A DNA stretch of 64,000 bases from Myxococcota bacterium. GTDB lineage: Bacteria; Myxococcota_A; UBA796; JAFGLY01. Below the pieces are notes generated by a model. It was not told the origin of the DNA and made no database searches. It saw only the letters and a program-made list of their open reading frames with translations. The stretch lies in contig JAJRWT010000102.1 of NCBI GenBank assembly GCA_024276675.1, forward strand, positions 1 to 64,000. Reading direction: 5' to 3'. The translations under genes and the position numbers were made by a program. Positions 19,167 to 28,769 of the stretch are shown one piece after another; the stretch's first letter is position 1; every line of letters starts with the position of its first letter.

Positions 19167-20414
19167 ATGATCCGCATGCCTCGCATCTTGTGTCTGCTAC
19201 TGCTTCTCGGCTTTCCCCACCAGGTTCTGGCGGGTGAGAGTCGGAAGGCGCCCAGTACGCGTCACGGGACCACGTTGGCCCTGCATTTCATCAAGAAGGG
19301 CTGGTACGACGACGCCCGCCTGGAACTGGAATCGGCCCTGGAAGCGCCAGGTGGCCAGCGAAATCCCGAAATCCACTGGCTGCTGGCACAGGTGTGCCTG
19401 GAACTCACCGATGTCCGGGCGGCTCTCTACCACTCATCCATGTCCCTGAGACTGGCCGAGAACGTGGAACAGGCATCGACAGCCCGTGAACTCTACGGCT
19501 ACCTGGAAGGCAACTTCGGCTTCGTCCGGGTTTCGGGACCCCAACCTGGCGCCTCTACGCGACTTCAACTGGAACCCGAGTCTCCCATGCTGGATCCGGA
19601 GTTGAAGCGATTTCTGGATCGCAAGGCTCTGTCCCTGCGTGAAAGGACCGCGCTCCCCACGGAGCTGGCCCTGCCCGCCGGCGACTACCTGCTGAATGGT
19701 CAGCCCGTCACCGTCCGGCCCTCCACCACGACCGAGATCCCACTGACATGGCGCCAAATGGGCAACAAAGGACTATCAGCACTCCAGGTCACACGGCTGG
19801 AGTTATCGTCGGGCTTCGGAATCCTCCTGGGCTCCCGCGTTGGCAATCTCCTGCCCGGAGGGGAGTTTTCACTGGCGCTGCTGCAACCCCTGCACAGGGC
19901 AGTCCTCGGGGTCACCCTGGACCAGTCCCTGCGTACTTTCAGCGTACTCGACAGCGGAGAGGCCTTCGATGCCCACGCCTACTCGGTGGGTCTTGGGCTG
20001 AGCTTCGAGATCTTCACCGACGGGCCCTTTGTCGTGCGACCGGGGCTGGGCTATCGCTACGGACTGCTGCCGGGTATACGCTATGACTGCTGGTCATCTC
20101 GCGACACCGGGAGCGACCTGGTCTGCGACACACCAGGCAACGCAACAGAGGCCAGCACCCACCTCTACGCCGTCGCCAGAACCCACATACCCTACGCAGA
20201 GTTGACCATGGACTACAGGAAGGCAGGTAGAACGACCGCCGCCGGTTTCGGTATCCGCTTCACGCTGGACCAGATACTTGGAACTCTACCTTCATCCACA
20301 ACGGCGAAGGATCCGAACCATCAAGATGACGGCCTTCTGGCCGTCTCCACCGAGCGCGCCTGGTTCCATGCCACCGGGATCCGCATACTCGCCAACTTTT
20401 CATTTGCCCTTTGA
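19167..20414 (+). CDS. Exported TPR / outer-membrane beta-barrel-like protein
   Basis: Signal peptide; TPR-like N-terminal part; alternating-residue C-terminal half ending in a terminal Leu after aromatic residues. Confidence 0.5.
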   Translation: MIRMPRILCLLLLLGFPHQVLAGESRKAPSTRHGTTLALHFIKKGWYDDARLELESALEAPGGQRNPEIHWLLAQVCLELTDVRAALYHSSMSLRLAENVEQASTARELYGYLEGNFGFVRVSGPQPGASTRLQLEPESPMLDPELKRFLDRKALSLRERTALPTELALPAGDYLLNGQPVTVRPSTTTEIPLTWRQMGNKGLSALQVTRLELSSGFGILLGSRVGNLLPGGEFSLALLQPLHRAVLGVTLDQSLRTFSVLDSGEAFDAHAYSVGLGLSFEIFTDGPFVVRPGLGYRYGLLPGIRYDCWSSRDTGSDLVCDTPGNATEASTHLYAVARTHIPYAELTMDYRKAGRTTAAGFGIRFTLDQILGTLPSSTTAKDPNHQDDGLLAVSTERAWFHATGIRILANFSFAL

Positions 20415-20443
20415 TTCTTCGAAACCGCCACTTCGGAACGGCC

Positions 20444-21538
20444 ATGATCCAACTTTCTTCATGCCTCGCACTCATCGTGTCCATGGGCCTTGCACCGCCA
20501 GCCCTGAGTCGAGCTGCTCCCGTCAGCCCCGAGTACAACGGCAACTGCCAAGCCCCATTGTGGGCCAGGGACGGCTCCCGGCTATCCTTCGAAGTCAACT
20601 ACCACGACCAGAAGCGAATAGAACTCTACATATTGACACCGGGGCAGGGCAGTCCCACGGCGGTACGTCCAGTAGCCAGGGGTGCCAGCGCCATCACCGC
20701 GGGCTTCAGCACCAGCAGCGACGACATGGTTGCACATGAGCTGTCCTGGGCTCCTGCGGACTTCGGGCGTTTCGTCTACTCGGCCTCCGGCCCCGACAGG
20801 GATTACGACCTCTACCTGGACGGCTCCGGGGCGCTATTCAGCTCTCCTGGAGCAGACGGAGGCCCCAGTTGGAGCCCGGACGGGCGCTACATCGCCTTCA
20901 CGAGCGCACGAACAGGGCAGGGCGACATATACGTCATGGATGTGAACGACATCGCAGCCGCTCCGCGCCGTCTCACCTTCCAGGAGACCTCGGCCGAGCT
21001 GTTCATCTCGTGGGCCCCCGACAGCCGCAGCATCGCTTTCGTGGGCCACGACGACAACGGTGACAACATCTACCTCCTGGACATGGAGCAGTCATCCAAC
21101 CCGACCCTCCTCACCGGCTGGGGTCACACGCAGACCAGGCCATCGTTTTCACCGGACGGTCAAAAGGTTGCTTTCTACTCCAACCACCAGGACTCCAAGA
21201 GATTCGACCTGTACGTCCTGTCTCTCGGCGGCGAACCGTCTCTCCTGGTGGAAGGTGTCGTGATGAACAGCCGCGGCCCCACATGGACACCCGATGGGAA
21301 TCACCTGGTATTCGTACTGGACGACGACGACCGTTTCGATCCGGTATGCGCCATCTCCACGGATTCACCAGGCCAATGGGCCACCATAGCCAGCGACACC
21401 ATCGGGAACGGGGATCTGGACGTCACGACCGGCACAGACGGCAGGCTCTACCTGGCGGTGGCAGCCCAGGGCCTCGGCAACGACCAGCAACGCGACTTCA
21501 AGAGAATCTACGTCATGGGCCTGGACAAACTCCCGTGA
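20444..21538 (+). CDS. TolB-like PD40 beta-propeller protein
   Basis: Repeated WSPDGRYIAFTSARTGQGDIYVMD, FSPDGQKVAFYSNHQDSKRFDLYVL, WTPDGNHLVFV. Confidence 0.8.
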   Translation: MIQLSSCLALIVSMGLAPPALSRAAPVSPEYNGNCQAPLWARDGSRLSFEVNYHDQKRIELYILTPGQGSPTAVRPVARGASAITAGFSTSSDDMVAHELSWAPADFGRFVYSASGPDRDYDLYLDGSGALFSSPGADGGPSWSPDGRYIAFTSARTGQGDIYVMDVNDIAAAPRRLTFQETSAELFISWAPDSRSIAFVGHDDNGDNIYLLDMEQSSNPTLLTGWGHTQTRPSFSPDGQKVAFYSNHQDSKRFDLYVLSLGGEPSLLVEGVVMNSRGPTWTPDGNHLVFVLDDDDRFDPVCAISTDSPGQWATIASDTIGNGDLDVTTGTDGRLYLAVAAQGLGNDQQRDFKRIYVMGLDKLP

Positions 21539-21614
21539 ACGTGAATCCCCCCCGCCGCCCAACCTGCACGACAGCAGCCGCCAGGGCGCATGCAATGATT
21601 GCTCCAAAGCGAGG

Positions 21615-22535
21615 ATGAACATGGTTCTGGTCACCGGCGCCACAGGTAGAGTTGGCACAGACCTGGTTCGCATTTTGCGCCAGGCAGGCTTTCCCACCCG
21701 TTGCCTGGTTCGAAAGGGCAGCGAATACTACCGGTTGAACGATCTCGGGGCCGATTTTTTCTTCGGAGACCTGCGCGATCCTTCGACTCTTCGCAGAGCA
21801 TGCCGTGGGCAAAGGTACCTGGTGGCGTGCAGCGGTGTACACATCGAGACCAGGGCCAACAACCACGAAAACGTTACCGTGAGAGGCCACGAAGCTCTCT
21901 GGGATGCGGCTCTGGACGAGGGAATCCAACGCGTGGTATTCCTGTCCTGCATGAGCAACGAAGCCACTGCTGGCCCATCCAGGACCAGGGCCCGAACCAG
22001 CAGGGATCTCGCCGAGGAATCCCTGCGGCGAAGCGGGTTGGACTACGTGGTTCTTCGCCCATCGATCTACACCGAAGTCATCGCCTGCATGGCAAACAGG
22101 GCAACATCCTCCGGTCGGATGCTGCTGCCCGGCCGGGGTAGTGCCCTTTGCAGCCCCATATCAACGCGGGACGTCGCCCTTCATGCCATGGCGAGCCTGG
22201 ACCTGGACTCTGTCAGGAACCGTGCCATTCCGCTGGGGGGTCCCCAGACCATGACCTTGGCCGAGGCACTGAACCAGGCGATGGAGTTGGCCCGTGGAAC
22301 CGGAGCGCGGCTGCTCCCCATACCTGCGCCGGGCCTGGCGCTGGCCAGGGGCTTTGCGCGGCTGCTGAGTCCCGGCTGGGCCAGCCACCTGCAGGAATGG
22401 CAGGCTCTTCTTGGACATGACAATTCAGTGGATCCCTCGACGTTCACCGGGCTTTTCCATCTACCCCTGACTCCCTTCCAACAAGCCGTGAAGGCCGCCC
22501 TGGACCAGCCGTGCCGGCGAAAAGTGGCCAGATAG
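21615..22535 (+). CDS. NAD(P)-binding atypical SDR / NmrA-like protein
   Basis: VLVTGATGRVGTDLVRILRQAG Rossmann motif; RVVFLSCMSNEA. Confidence 0.8.
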   Translation: MNMVLVTGATGRVGTDLVRILRQAGFPTRCLVRKGSEYYRLNDLGADFFFGDLRDPSTLRRACRGQRYLVACSGVHIETRANNHENVTVRGHEALWDAALDEGIQRVVFLSCMSNEATAGPSRTRARTSRDLAEESLRRSGLDYVVLRPSIYTEVIACMANRATSSGRMLLPGRGSALCSPISTRDVALHAMASLDLDSVRNRAIPLGGPQTMTLAEALNQAMELARGTGARLLPIPAPGLALARGFARLLSPGWASHLQEWQALLGHDNSVDPSTFTGLFHLPLTPFQQAVKAALDQPCRRKVAR

Positions 22536-22659
22536 CGAGAAGCCCCCTCCCCTGGTGGCTCGTGGAGCCACCAGCGCAACCATCCACAGGCCGGGGATCG
22601 TGCCATTCGACGCCTCCTGGACCCGTTCAACCAACCGTAGGAATGTCTGGCGCCTGGGT

Positions 22660-24431
22660 TCAATGGCCACTGGTTCTGGGCTTGGGCATGGCATGCCAGA
22701 TGCGAGAAGCCAACACCATGCCGATGAACGCCATGGGGATCATGGCCACTGGCCAGTAGATCCAGTTGTCTGGATTGGTGGCCGCACCCGCCACGTGGTT
22801 GGATGCGTCCAGTTCTTCGCGGGGCAGCAGAATCGCGTAGGTGAAGGACATGGCCGCGGTGCCCAGGTACACGAACCCGTCGATGATTCCCACCGCCACG
22901 CCGACGTTCTTGGCACCTCCGAAGTCCATACTGGCGGTGCCGGACAGCATGCCGTGAACTCCTATGACCGCCATGGACATCAGTATCACCAGGAATCCCA
23001 CCAGGTGGGTCTCGTAGGTGAAGGTGAGTGTAATCGCACATATGAACATGACCACATACAGCAACATTGCCACCGGTCCACGCCTTGAACCAAAGACCCG
23101 GTCTGAGATCACGCCAGCCACCACTCCCCCCATGATGCCGGCACAACACAGCAGGAGCCCCCAGTTTTCGTAGATGAAGCTATGCGAGAATCCCAGAACG
23201 GCGTCGGTATGCTTGGCAAAGGTGCGATACCATTGCATGATCGACTGGCGCAGGAAACCGCTACAGAACTCCACGAGCGCAATGGTCACGATTATGGGAT
23301 TTTTCATCATCAGCTTGAACACCGCGACGGTTCCAAGACGTGGGCCATCATCACCGGAAGTGGCATCGGCGGTGTCGAAATCTGCATGCCCAGCTTTGCC
23401 GGGTGTGTCTTTGACCAGCACCAGGTCGATGACCCAGAATGTCATGAGAATGGCCGCCGGGACCATGAACACCCAGATGAGCCCGATGGAGTTGAGAATC
23501 ATGTAGCTCCAGTCGAAGGCAAAGTAGATTCCCAGCGAGATGAGAATTCCGAAAATCGCCCCGAACACGCCCCTCTCCCTCACGTGGAACCATGGTGCGT
23601 TCACCTTCACGATTGCCACCGCGCCGAAGCTCTGGAAATACATGTTCATGGCGTAGATTATGGAAAACAACACGACGAAGTGGGCGGAAAACAACTGGAA
23701 GAAGGGCCCCTGCTCGAGCAGGGTCAGGGAAGCCAGCCCCATGAGGAAATTGCACAGGGCAGCACCACCGGCACCCAGGAGAATGGCTGTCTTGCCCCCC
23801 ACCCTGTCGGTCAGGGGGCCGTTGATGATGAATGAGAATCCATATACAATCGTACCGACGCCGAATATCAACCCGAAGGCCTCGTTTCCCATGAGGGCGG
23901 CACCATCGGCGGACCTCATGGTTTCGAAAGCGTGTTTGCTCACCTTCAGGTTGTAGCGCCCCATGTACAGGAAGGCGTAGGTGAGCCCAAGGGGCAGCCA
24001 ATTCATCACGCGACGCCGCAAGAAAGCACGCGAGTGGCCCAATTCGACCTTGGGGAGGCGGGCCAGGACCACGCCAATGACTGCCAGCAGAATGATTATG
24101 GGGAGGATTTCCTTGATCCAGTCCACCAGACTGGCGGACTCGGGGCTCTCGGAGTCAGCGAGATTCTCGGCAGAGGGTTCCTGGCCGGCGACGGTGCCGG
24201 GCATAAACGCGGTTGGTGCTGCCGCCTGGACGGGTGCCTGGTCGCTCCCCGCCGCGACGCGGTGCTCAGCCTGGGATTGATGGGCTGGCGTGGTGGATTG
24301 GGGGACCATACGCATAGCAGGGGCCTGTCCTGCCTGGCCCCAGCTCGAGGTGGGGAAGGCAAGGAACACGACCAACAACAAGCCACGTAGCAGGTTGGCT
24401 GGCGGCGAACTCGGTCTGCATCTCGTCATGT
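22660..24431 (-). CDS. OPA-family MFS transporter with N-terminal signal-peptide-like extension
   Basis: MFS core FLYMGRYNLKVSKHAF...GFSFIINGPLTDRVGGKTAILLG; preceded by LLRGLLLVVFLAFPTSSWG, an Ala/Pro-rich stretch and an additional TM segment. Confidence 0.8.
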
Positions 24432-24624
24432 AAGGGAAGCCTCGCTGTCCATTGAACCGGATGGCCTCCGGCTCTTCAGGTTTATCCGCACACAGCGTCC
24501 ACGAACATGTGGGTTGCCAGGGTAGCACAAGGGCGGATGCAGGCCAATGCTGGAGTTGGGGTTATTTCATGAACACCAAGTTGCCCTCCCCGGAAGCTGC
24601 CAGGAGGATCCTCCGTTGAACTTG

Positions 24625-26040
24625 ATGGTGCCGATCCTTACCCGCGCCAGGGCCCTGCCCGCTTGGGCACTGTGTATGGCGGTCTTCGTGGTTGCCCTCG
24701 GGTTCAGACTCCACGAGATGGATGCCGTCCTGCTCCTTGCCGACGGTACGGGGCCCTGGTTGAGCGCGCTGGCCAACCCCTTCAACCTCCATCCACACGC
24801 CCTGCCCTACGGCTGGGCGCTGTTGCCCCCCTATGCCCTCTGTCTCGCCCTGGCGGGCTCCCTGGCGCAGGCCGTGGGCATCATGGCAGCCCTGCACGCC
24901 CTGGTGGCCCCCGCCGTCTCGCTCTGCATACTGAGACTCCGTCCAGGCGCCAAGCTGCCCTCCCTTCTTGCCGGGTTGGCCCTGGCCCTGGATGGCGGTC
25001 TCATGGATACATTTCGTTCTGGCGCGGAGTGCTACCTTGCCCCCACCTGCATGGCTTTCGTATGTCTTGGTTGGGCTTGCCGGAAAGAAACCTGGGGGCC
25101 GCCGCTCGCCCTTGTTTCCTTTTCCGTGGCCACAATGAATCATCCCTACTCCACCTGTGCCCTTCCAATACTGGCCCTGCTCCCCTGGCGTACAAAGCGG
25201 ACGATCCTGGGAGCACTGGCAGCCCTCCTGCTGGCCAGTCCCGGCATCGCCGTGCTGGTTGGTCACGGCATCCCGGACAGCGGGGGAATCGCGGCCCTTC
25301 CCATCGACGCCTTGTCCGCCTGGTTCCAGCAAGGTGGCGCCGGCTCCTGGCTGCTGGTGCTGGGACTGCTGGCGGGGTTCAGGTTCACGGAGACAAGGAC
25401 TCTGATGGCTGCCGTCCTGTTCTCGTCATTGGCCATGCTGATGGTGGGGAGCTGGTCTGGCTATCTCAGGGACCACCATCTGCGCCTTCTGTCGGTTCCC
25501 GCCGCCGTGGGGCTGGTGGGCCTTCCCAACTGGGCTGCCATCCTTTCCGTGGCCCTGTTGAGATTCCCCGCCAGCATGATTCCGGCACCGGGTCATCCCC
25601 ACCGTCCGGGTACTCTGGGTGCAACAAGCCAGATCTCCCACGAGATCTCCCTTCGCGTTCCCAGGGGCCTCCTGGTGGTGGATGGCCTTTTGATCTCCGG
25701 AACTCCCGCCGCCGAGCCATCGGCTGTCATGCTGGACATGTTGCTGCGCGGAAGGAACAGGGGCGACTTCGCCCCGGGGGGAAGAGTGGCGCTCGTCGTC
25801 TCCGGTGAACAACGGGATCTCCAGGCCATCGACGCAGACAAGCCCGGCTGGCTTCCCCGCGACTCGTACTTCGTAGTTGTCGATGATGCCTCGGGAATCG
25901 CCAGCTACTCCCGGGCTCTCTGTGCGCCCGGGGCCAGGTTCGGTGGCGCATGGGACGGATTGGCGGTCCTGAACCCAGAGACCCGCATGGAGGACCTATT
26001 GGCCTGGCAACCCAACTGCCCAGCACCTGTCACGGATTGA
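24625..26040 (+). CDS. Polytopic membrane protein, unknown function
   Basis: Many hydrophobic segments; intact ORF. Confidence 0.5.
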   Translation: MVPILTRARALPAWALCMAVFVVALGFRLHEMDAVLLLADGTGPWLSALANPFNLHPHALPYGWALLPPYALCLALAGSLAQAVGIMAALHALVAPAVSLCILRLRPGAKLPSLLAGLALALDGGLMDTFRSGAECYLAPTCMAFVCLGWACRKETWGPPLALVSFSVATMNHPYSTCALPILALLPWRTKRTILGALAALLLASPGIAVLVGHGIPDSGGIAALPIDALSAWFQQGGAGSWLLVLGLLAGFRFTETRTLMAAVLFSSLAMLMVGSWSGYLRDHHLRLLSVPAAVGLVGLPNWAAILSVALLRFPASMIPAPGHPHRPGTLGATSQISHEISLRVPRGLLVVDGLLISGTPAAEPSAVMLDMLLRGRNRGDFAPGGRVALVVSGEQRDLQAIDADKPGWLPRDSYFVVVDDASGIASYSRALCAPGARFGGAWDGLAVLNPETRMEDLLAWQPNCPAPVTD

Positions 26041-26111
26041 TGGGGCAGCCCTCGCCTGGACCAGGCGCCCGACCGCCAATGGGCGCCGGGACAGGGAAAT
26101 GACCGATGGTT

Positions 26112-26621
26112 CTACAGGCTGGGAGCCGCGGAGAAATCCGGCTCCAACACGCCCATGATCCTCCACAGCCCGGGGCTGGCCGACAGCTCCCGCCAATCCC
26201 CTGACAAGGACTCCAGCAGCACCGCGGTGCCCATGGACATGGGCTGCCTGCTGGCAGCCAGCCAGCGGACCAGATGTTCCATGGTGGGATTGTGGCCCAG
26301 CACCAGCGCGCTTGCGAGCGGCCCAGGAAAGCTGGCGATGGTCCCCACCACTTCTTGCAGGTCTCCGCTATACAGGGTTGGCAGGTAGGTTTCGGCAACA
26401 TCACCAGGCAGGACCTGCCTGAGCCCATGGCAGGTTTGCCTGGTACGCGTGGCATCACTGCAGTACATGGCCTGTGGGATCCACCCACTGTCCACCAGGA
26501 GAACTCCCAGGTACCTGGCCTGTTCAAGTCCGTAGGGGTGAAGGGGACGCCGGTGGTCCGATGAGCCATCGTCTGGCCAGACCGCCATCGCGTGACGCAT
26601 CACCACCAACCTTTTTGCCAT
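26112..26621 (-). CDS. sixA: SixA-type phosphohistidine phosphatase
   Basis: RLVVMRHAMAV (RHG-like), CSDATRTRQT, LVLGHNPTMEHL. Confidence 0.85.
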   Translation of the reverse strand: MAKRLVVMRHAMAVWPDDGSSDHRRPLHPYGLEQARYLGVLLVDSGWIPQAMYCSDATRTRQTCHGLRQVLPGDVAETYLPTLYSGDLQEVVGTIASFPGPLASALVLGHNPTMEHLVRWLAASRQPMSMGTAVLLESLSGDWRELSASPGLWRIMGVLEPDFSAAPSL

Positions 26622-26666
26622 GCTCCCTCCCCGCCGGCTCAGTCATCTCCAGGGCTGGCCCTTTTT

Positions 26667-26734
26667 CATCTCTCCATCTCTTCATCTCTTCATCTCTTCA
26701 TCTCTTCATCTCTTCATCTCTTCATCTCTTCATC
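26667..26734. repeat. 8-bp tandem repeat (CATCTCTT)n in the sixA-guaA divergent intergenic region
   Basis: Direct count: one imperfect unit (CATCTCTC 26667-26674), seven perfect CATCTCTT units (26675-26730), then partial CATC. Confidence 0.97.
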
Positions 26735-26796
26735 CACCGCTGTCCTATCACGTCCAACGAAGCCCTGGCCACAGCAGACCCAGATCCGGAAAGACC

Positions 26797-28605
26797 ATGA
26801 AGATCCACACCCATCAGGCAACAATCGTCGTGCTGGACTTTGGTGGCCAGTACACCCACCTGCTGGCAAAGAAGATCCGCGAGTTGGGGGTCTTCAGCCT
26901 CATCCTCGCCCCTGACGACTTCCGGCCCGATGGCTACCCATCGTTGGCTGGCGTCGTGCTGTCCGGCGGCCCATCATCGGTCCTGTCCCCGCAGTCACCG
27001 GAACCGGCCATGAACCCCCTGGCCCTGGATGTACCCGTCCTGGGCCTGTGCTACGGGCACCAGTTGATAGCGCGCCTCGCCGGAGGCCATGTACGCAGCG
27101 GCGGCAGCAGGGAATACGGCCTGACCCCCCTGGCATGTGACGGGGAATCCCCCATCTTTCACGGCCTGCCCAGGGATCTGGCTGTCTGGATGAGCCACGG
27201 GGACACGGTGGAGAGGCTGCCACCGGGCTTCAGGGCAACGGCGACATCTCCACAGGTTCCCAACGCTGCGTTCCAGTCCGTCGATGGGGCGGTATTCGGT
27301 CTCCAGTTCCACCCCGAGGTCTATCACACGCAACACGGGGACCGCATCCTGGACAACTTCCTCTCCCTCTGTACGCCGCAGCGGAACTGGCGCCCCGCCG
27401 CCTTCAGGGAGACAGCGGTTTCCAGGGTCCGCGACCAGGCAGAAGACCATCAGCTCTTCATCCTGCTCTCGGGAGGAGTGGACTCGCTGGTGGCGCTGGC
27501 CATATGCCTGGAGGCCGTTGGCCCGGAACGTTTGTCGGCCCTGCACGTGGACACAGGCTTCATGCGGGCCGGTGAGTCTTCGGCCATCATGGAGTTCTTC
27601 CATGGCCTTGGCTTGAAGAACCTACGATTGGAAAACGCCCAGAGCCTGTTCATGGGAGCCTTGCGGGGAGTGTGGGACCCGGAACAGAAACGCCGGATCA
27701 TCGGCAAGCTCTTCGTCGAGCTGGTGTCCAGGGCCGTCAGGGGCACGGGAGACGGCTGGAAGCTGGTCCAGGGTACCATCTACCCCGACAGGGTGGAGAG
27801 CGGCGACGGCCGGGCGGCCACAATCAAGACGCATCACAACCGCGTACAGGAAATCCAGGATCTCATGGCCTCCGGCAAGGTGATCGAACCCTTGTCGGAG
27901 CTGTACAAGCACGAGGTGCGCAGGTTGGGCGCAGAGCTGAACCTGCCCCCCAACATGGTCGACAGGCGCCCCTTTCCAGGCCCTGGTCTGGCCATAAGGG
28001 TCCTGGCGGCGGAGCCCTCTCCTCATCCGGAAAAAAAAATACCCAGGCCTCCAGCCCTGGAGGCGCTGCTGTGGGGAACGGGTCTGTCAGCCCTGGTCCT
28101 GCCGCTGCGCAGCGTGGGCGTGCAGGGTGACTCCAGAACCTACGCCCATCCGGTGCTGCTCTGGCATCCACGGGGTATCTACCCGAGCTGGAGCAGCCTC
28201 AAGTCATGTGCCTCCAAGATCGTCAACACCCTGGCAGGAATCAACCGGGTGGTCTGGGCCCCAGGTGCCCAGGAACCCCAGACACTTCGCCCTTTCCCCG
28301 GGTGGGTGGACGAGGGCAGGGTGGAGCTTCTCCGCAAGGTGGACGACACCGTGAATCACATGACCGCCCACATCCAGGAGATCTGGCAGCTTCCCGTGGT
28401 CTCGTTGCCCCTGCACGATCCTGAAGAAAACGAGACCTTCGTCCTTCGTCCGGTATGCTCTCGCGACGCCATGACGGCCGATGTCTACGAAATGCCCGCA
28501 GGTCTTCTCAACGAGATCATCGCCTCAATCCAGTCCCTGGATGGTGCTGGCATCGTCCTGTACGACATCACCACCAAGCCACCGGGCACCATCGAGTGGG
28601 AGTAG
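26797..28605 (+). CDS. guaA: GMP synthase (glutamine-hydrolysing), long eukaryote-like form
   Basis: GATase GLCYGHQLIARLAGG; ATP-PPase LLSGGVDSLVALA; GTIYPDRVESG; C-terminus INRVVWAPGAQEP...SRDAMTADVYEMP...YDITTKPPGTIEWE. Confidence 0.93.
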   Translation: MKIHTHQATIVVLDFGGQYTHLLAKKIRELGVFSLILAPDDFRPDGYPSLAGVVLSGGPSSVLSPQSPEPAMNPLALDVPVLGLCYGHQLIARLAGGHVRSGGSREYGLTPLACDGESPIFHGLPRDLAVWMSHGDTVERLPPGFRATATSPQVPNAAFQSVDGAVFGLQFHPEVYHTQHGDRILDNFLSLCTPQRNWRPAAFRETAVSRVRDQAEDHQLFILLSGGVDSLVALAICLEAVGPERLSALHVDTGFMRAGESSAIMEFFHGLGLKNLRLENAQSLFMGALRGVWDPEQKRRIIGKLFVELVSRAVRGTGDGWKLVQGTIYPDRVESGDGRAATIKTHHNRVQEIQDLMASGKVIEPLSELYKHEVRRLGAELNLPPNMVDRRPFPGPGLAIRVLAAEPSPHPEKKIPRPPALEALLWGTGLSALVLPLRSVGVQGDSRTYAHPVLLWHPRGIYPSWSSLKSCASKIVNTLAGINRVVWAPGAQEPQTLRPFPGWVDEGRVELLRKVDDTVNHMTAHIQEIWQLPVVSLPLHDPEENETFVLRPVCSRDAMTADVYEMPAGLLNEIIASIQSLDGAGIVLYDITTKPPGTIEWE

Positions 28606-28769
28606 CCCGGTGGCGTCCATGCTCCGGGGAGCTGAACATCGGGCTCCCAACAACCGCCGGAAGCCATGACGAGCGCAGGTTCCATACGAACCCCACGGCT
28701 TCCATGAGAATCCGGAGCATCCGGCCACCACGACAAGTGAACGACGACACAAGTGCTGGTCCTGCTGGT

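Noticed and set aside
26620-26796. In-frame N-terminal extension of guaA through the 8-bp repeat (LHLFISSSLHLFISSS...)
   Set aside because: Several frames are open through the repeat, and GMPS homology begins at MKIHTHQATIVVLDFGGQYTH, so 26797 is the better start.
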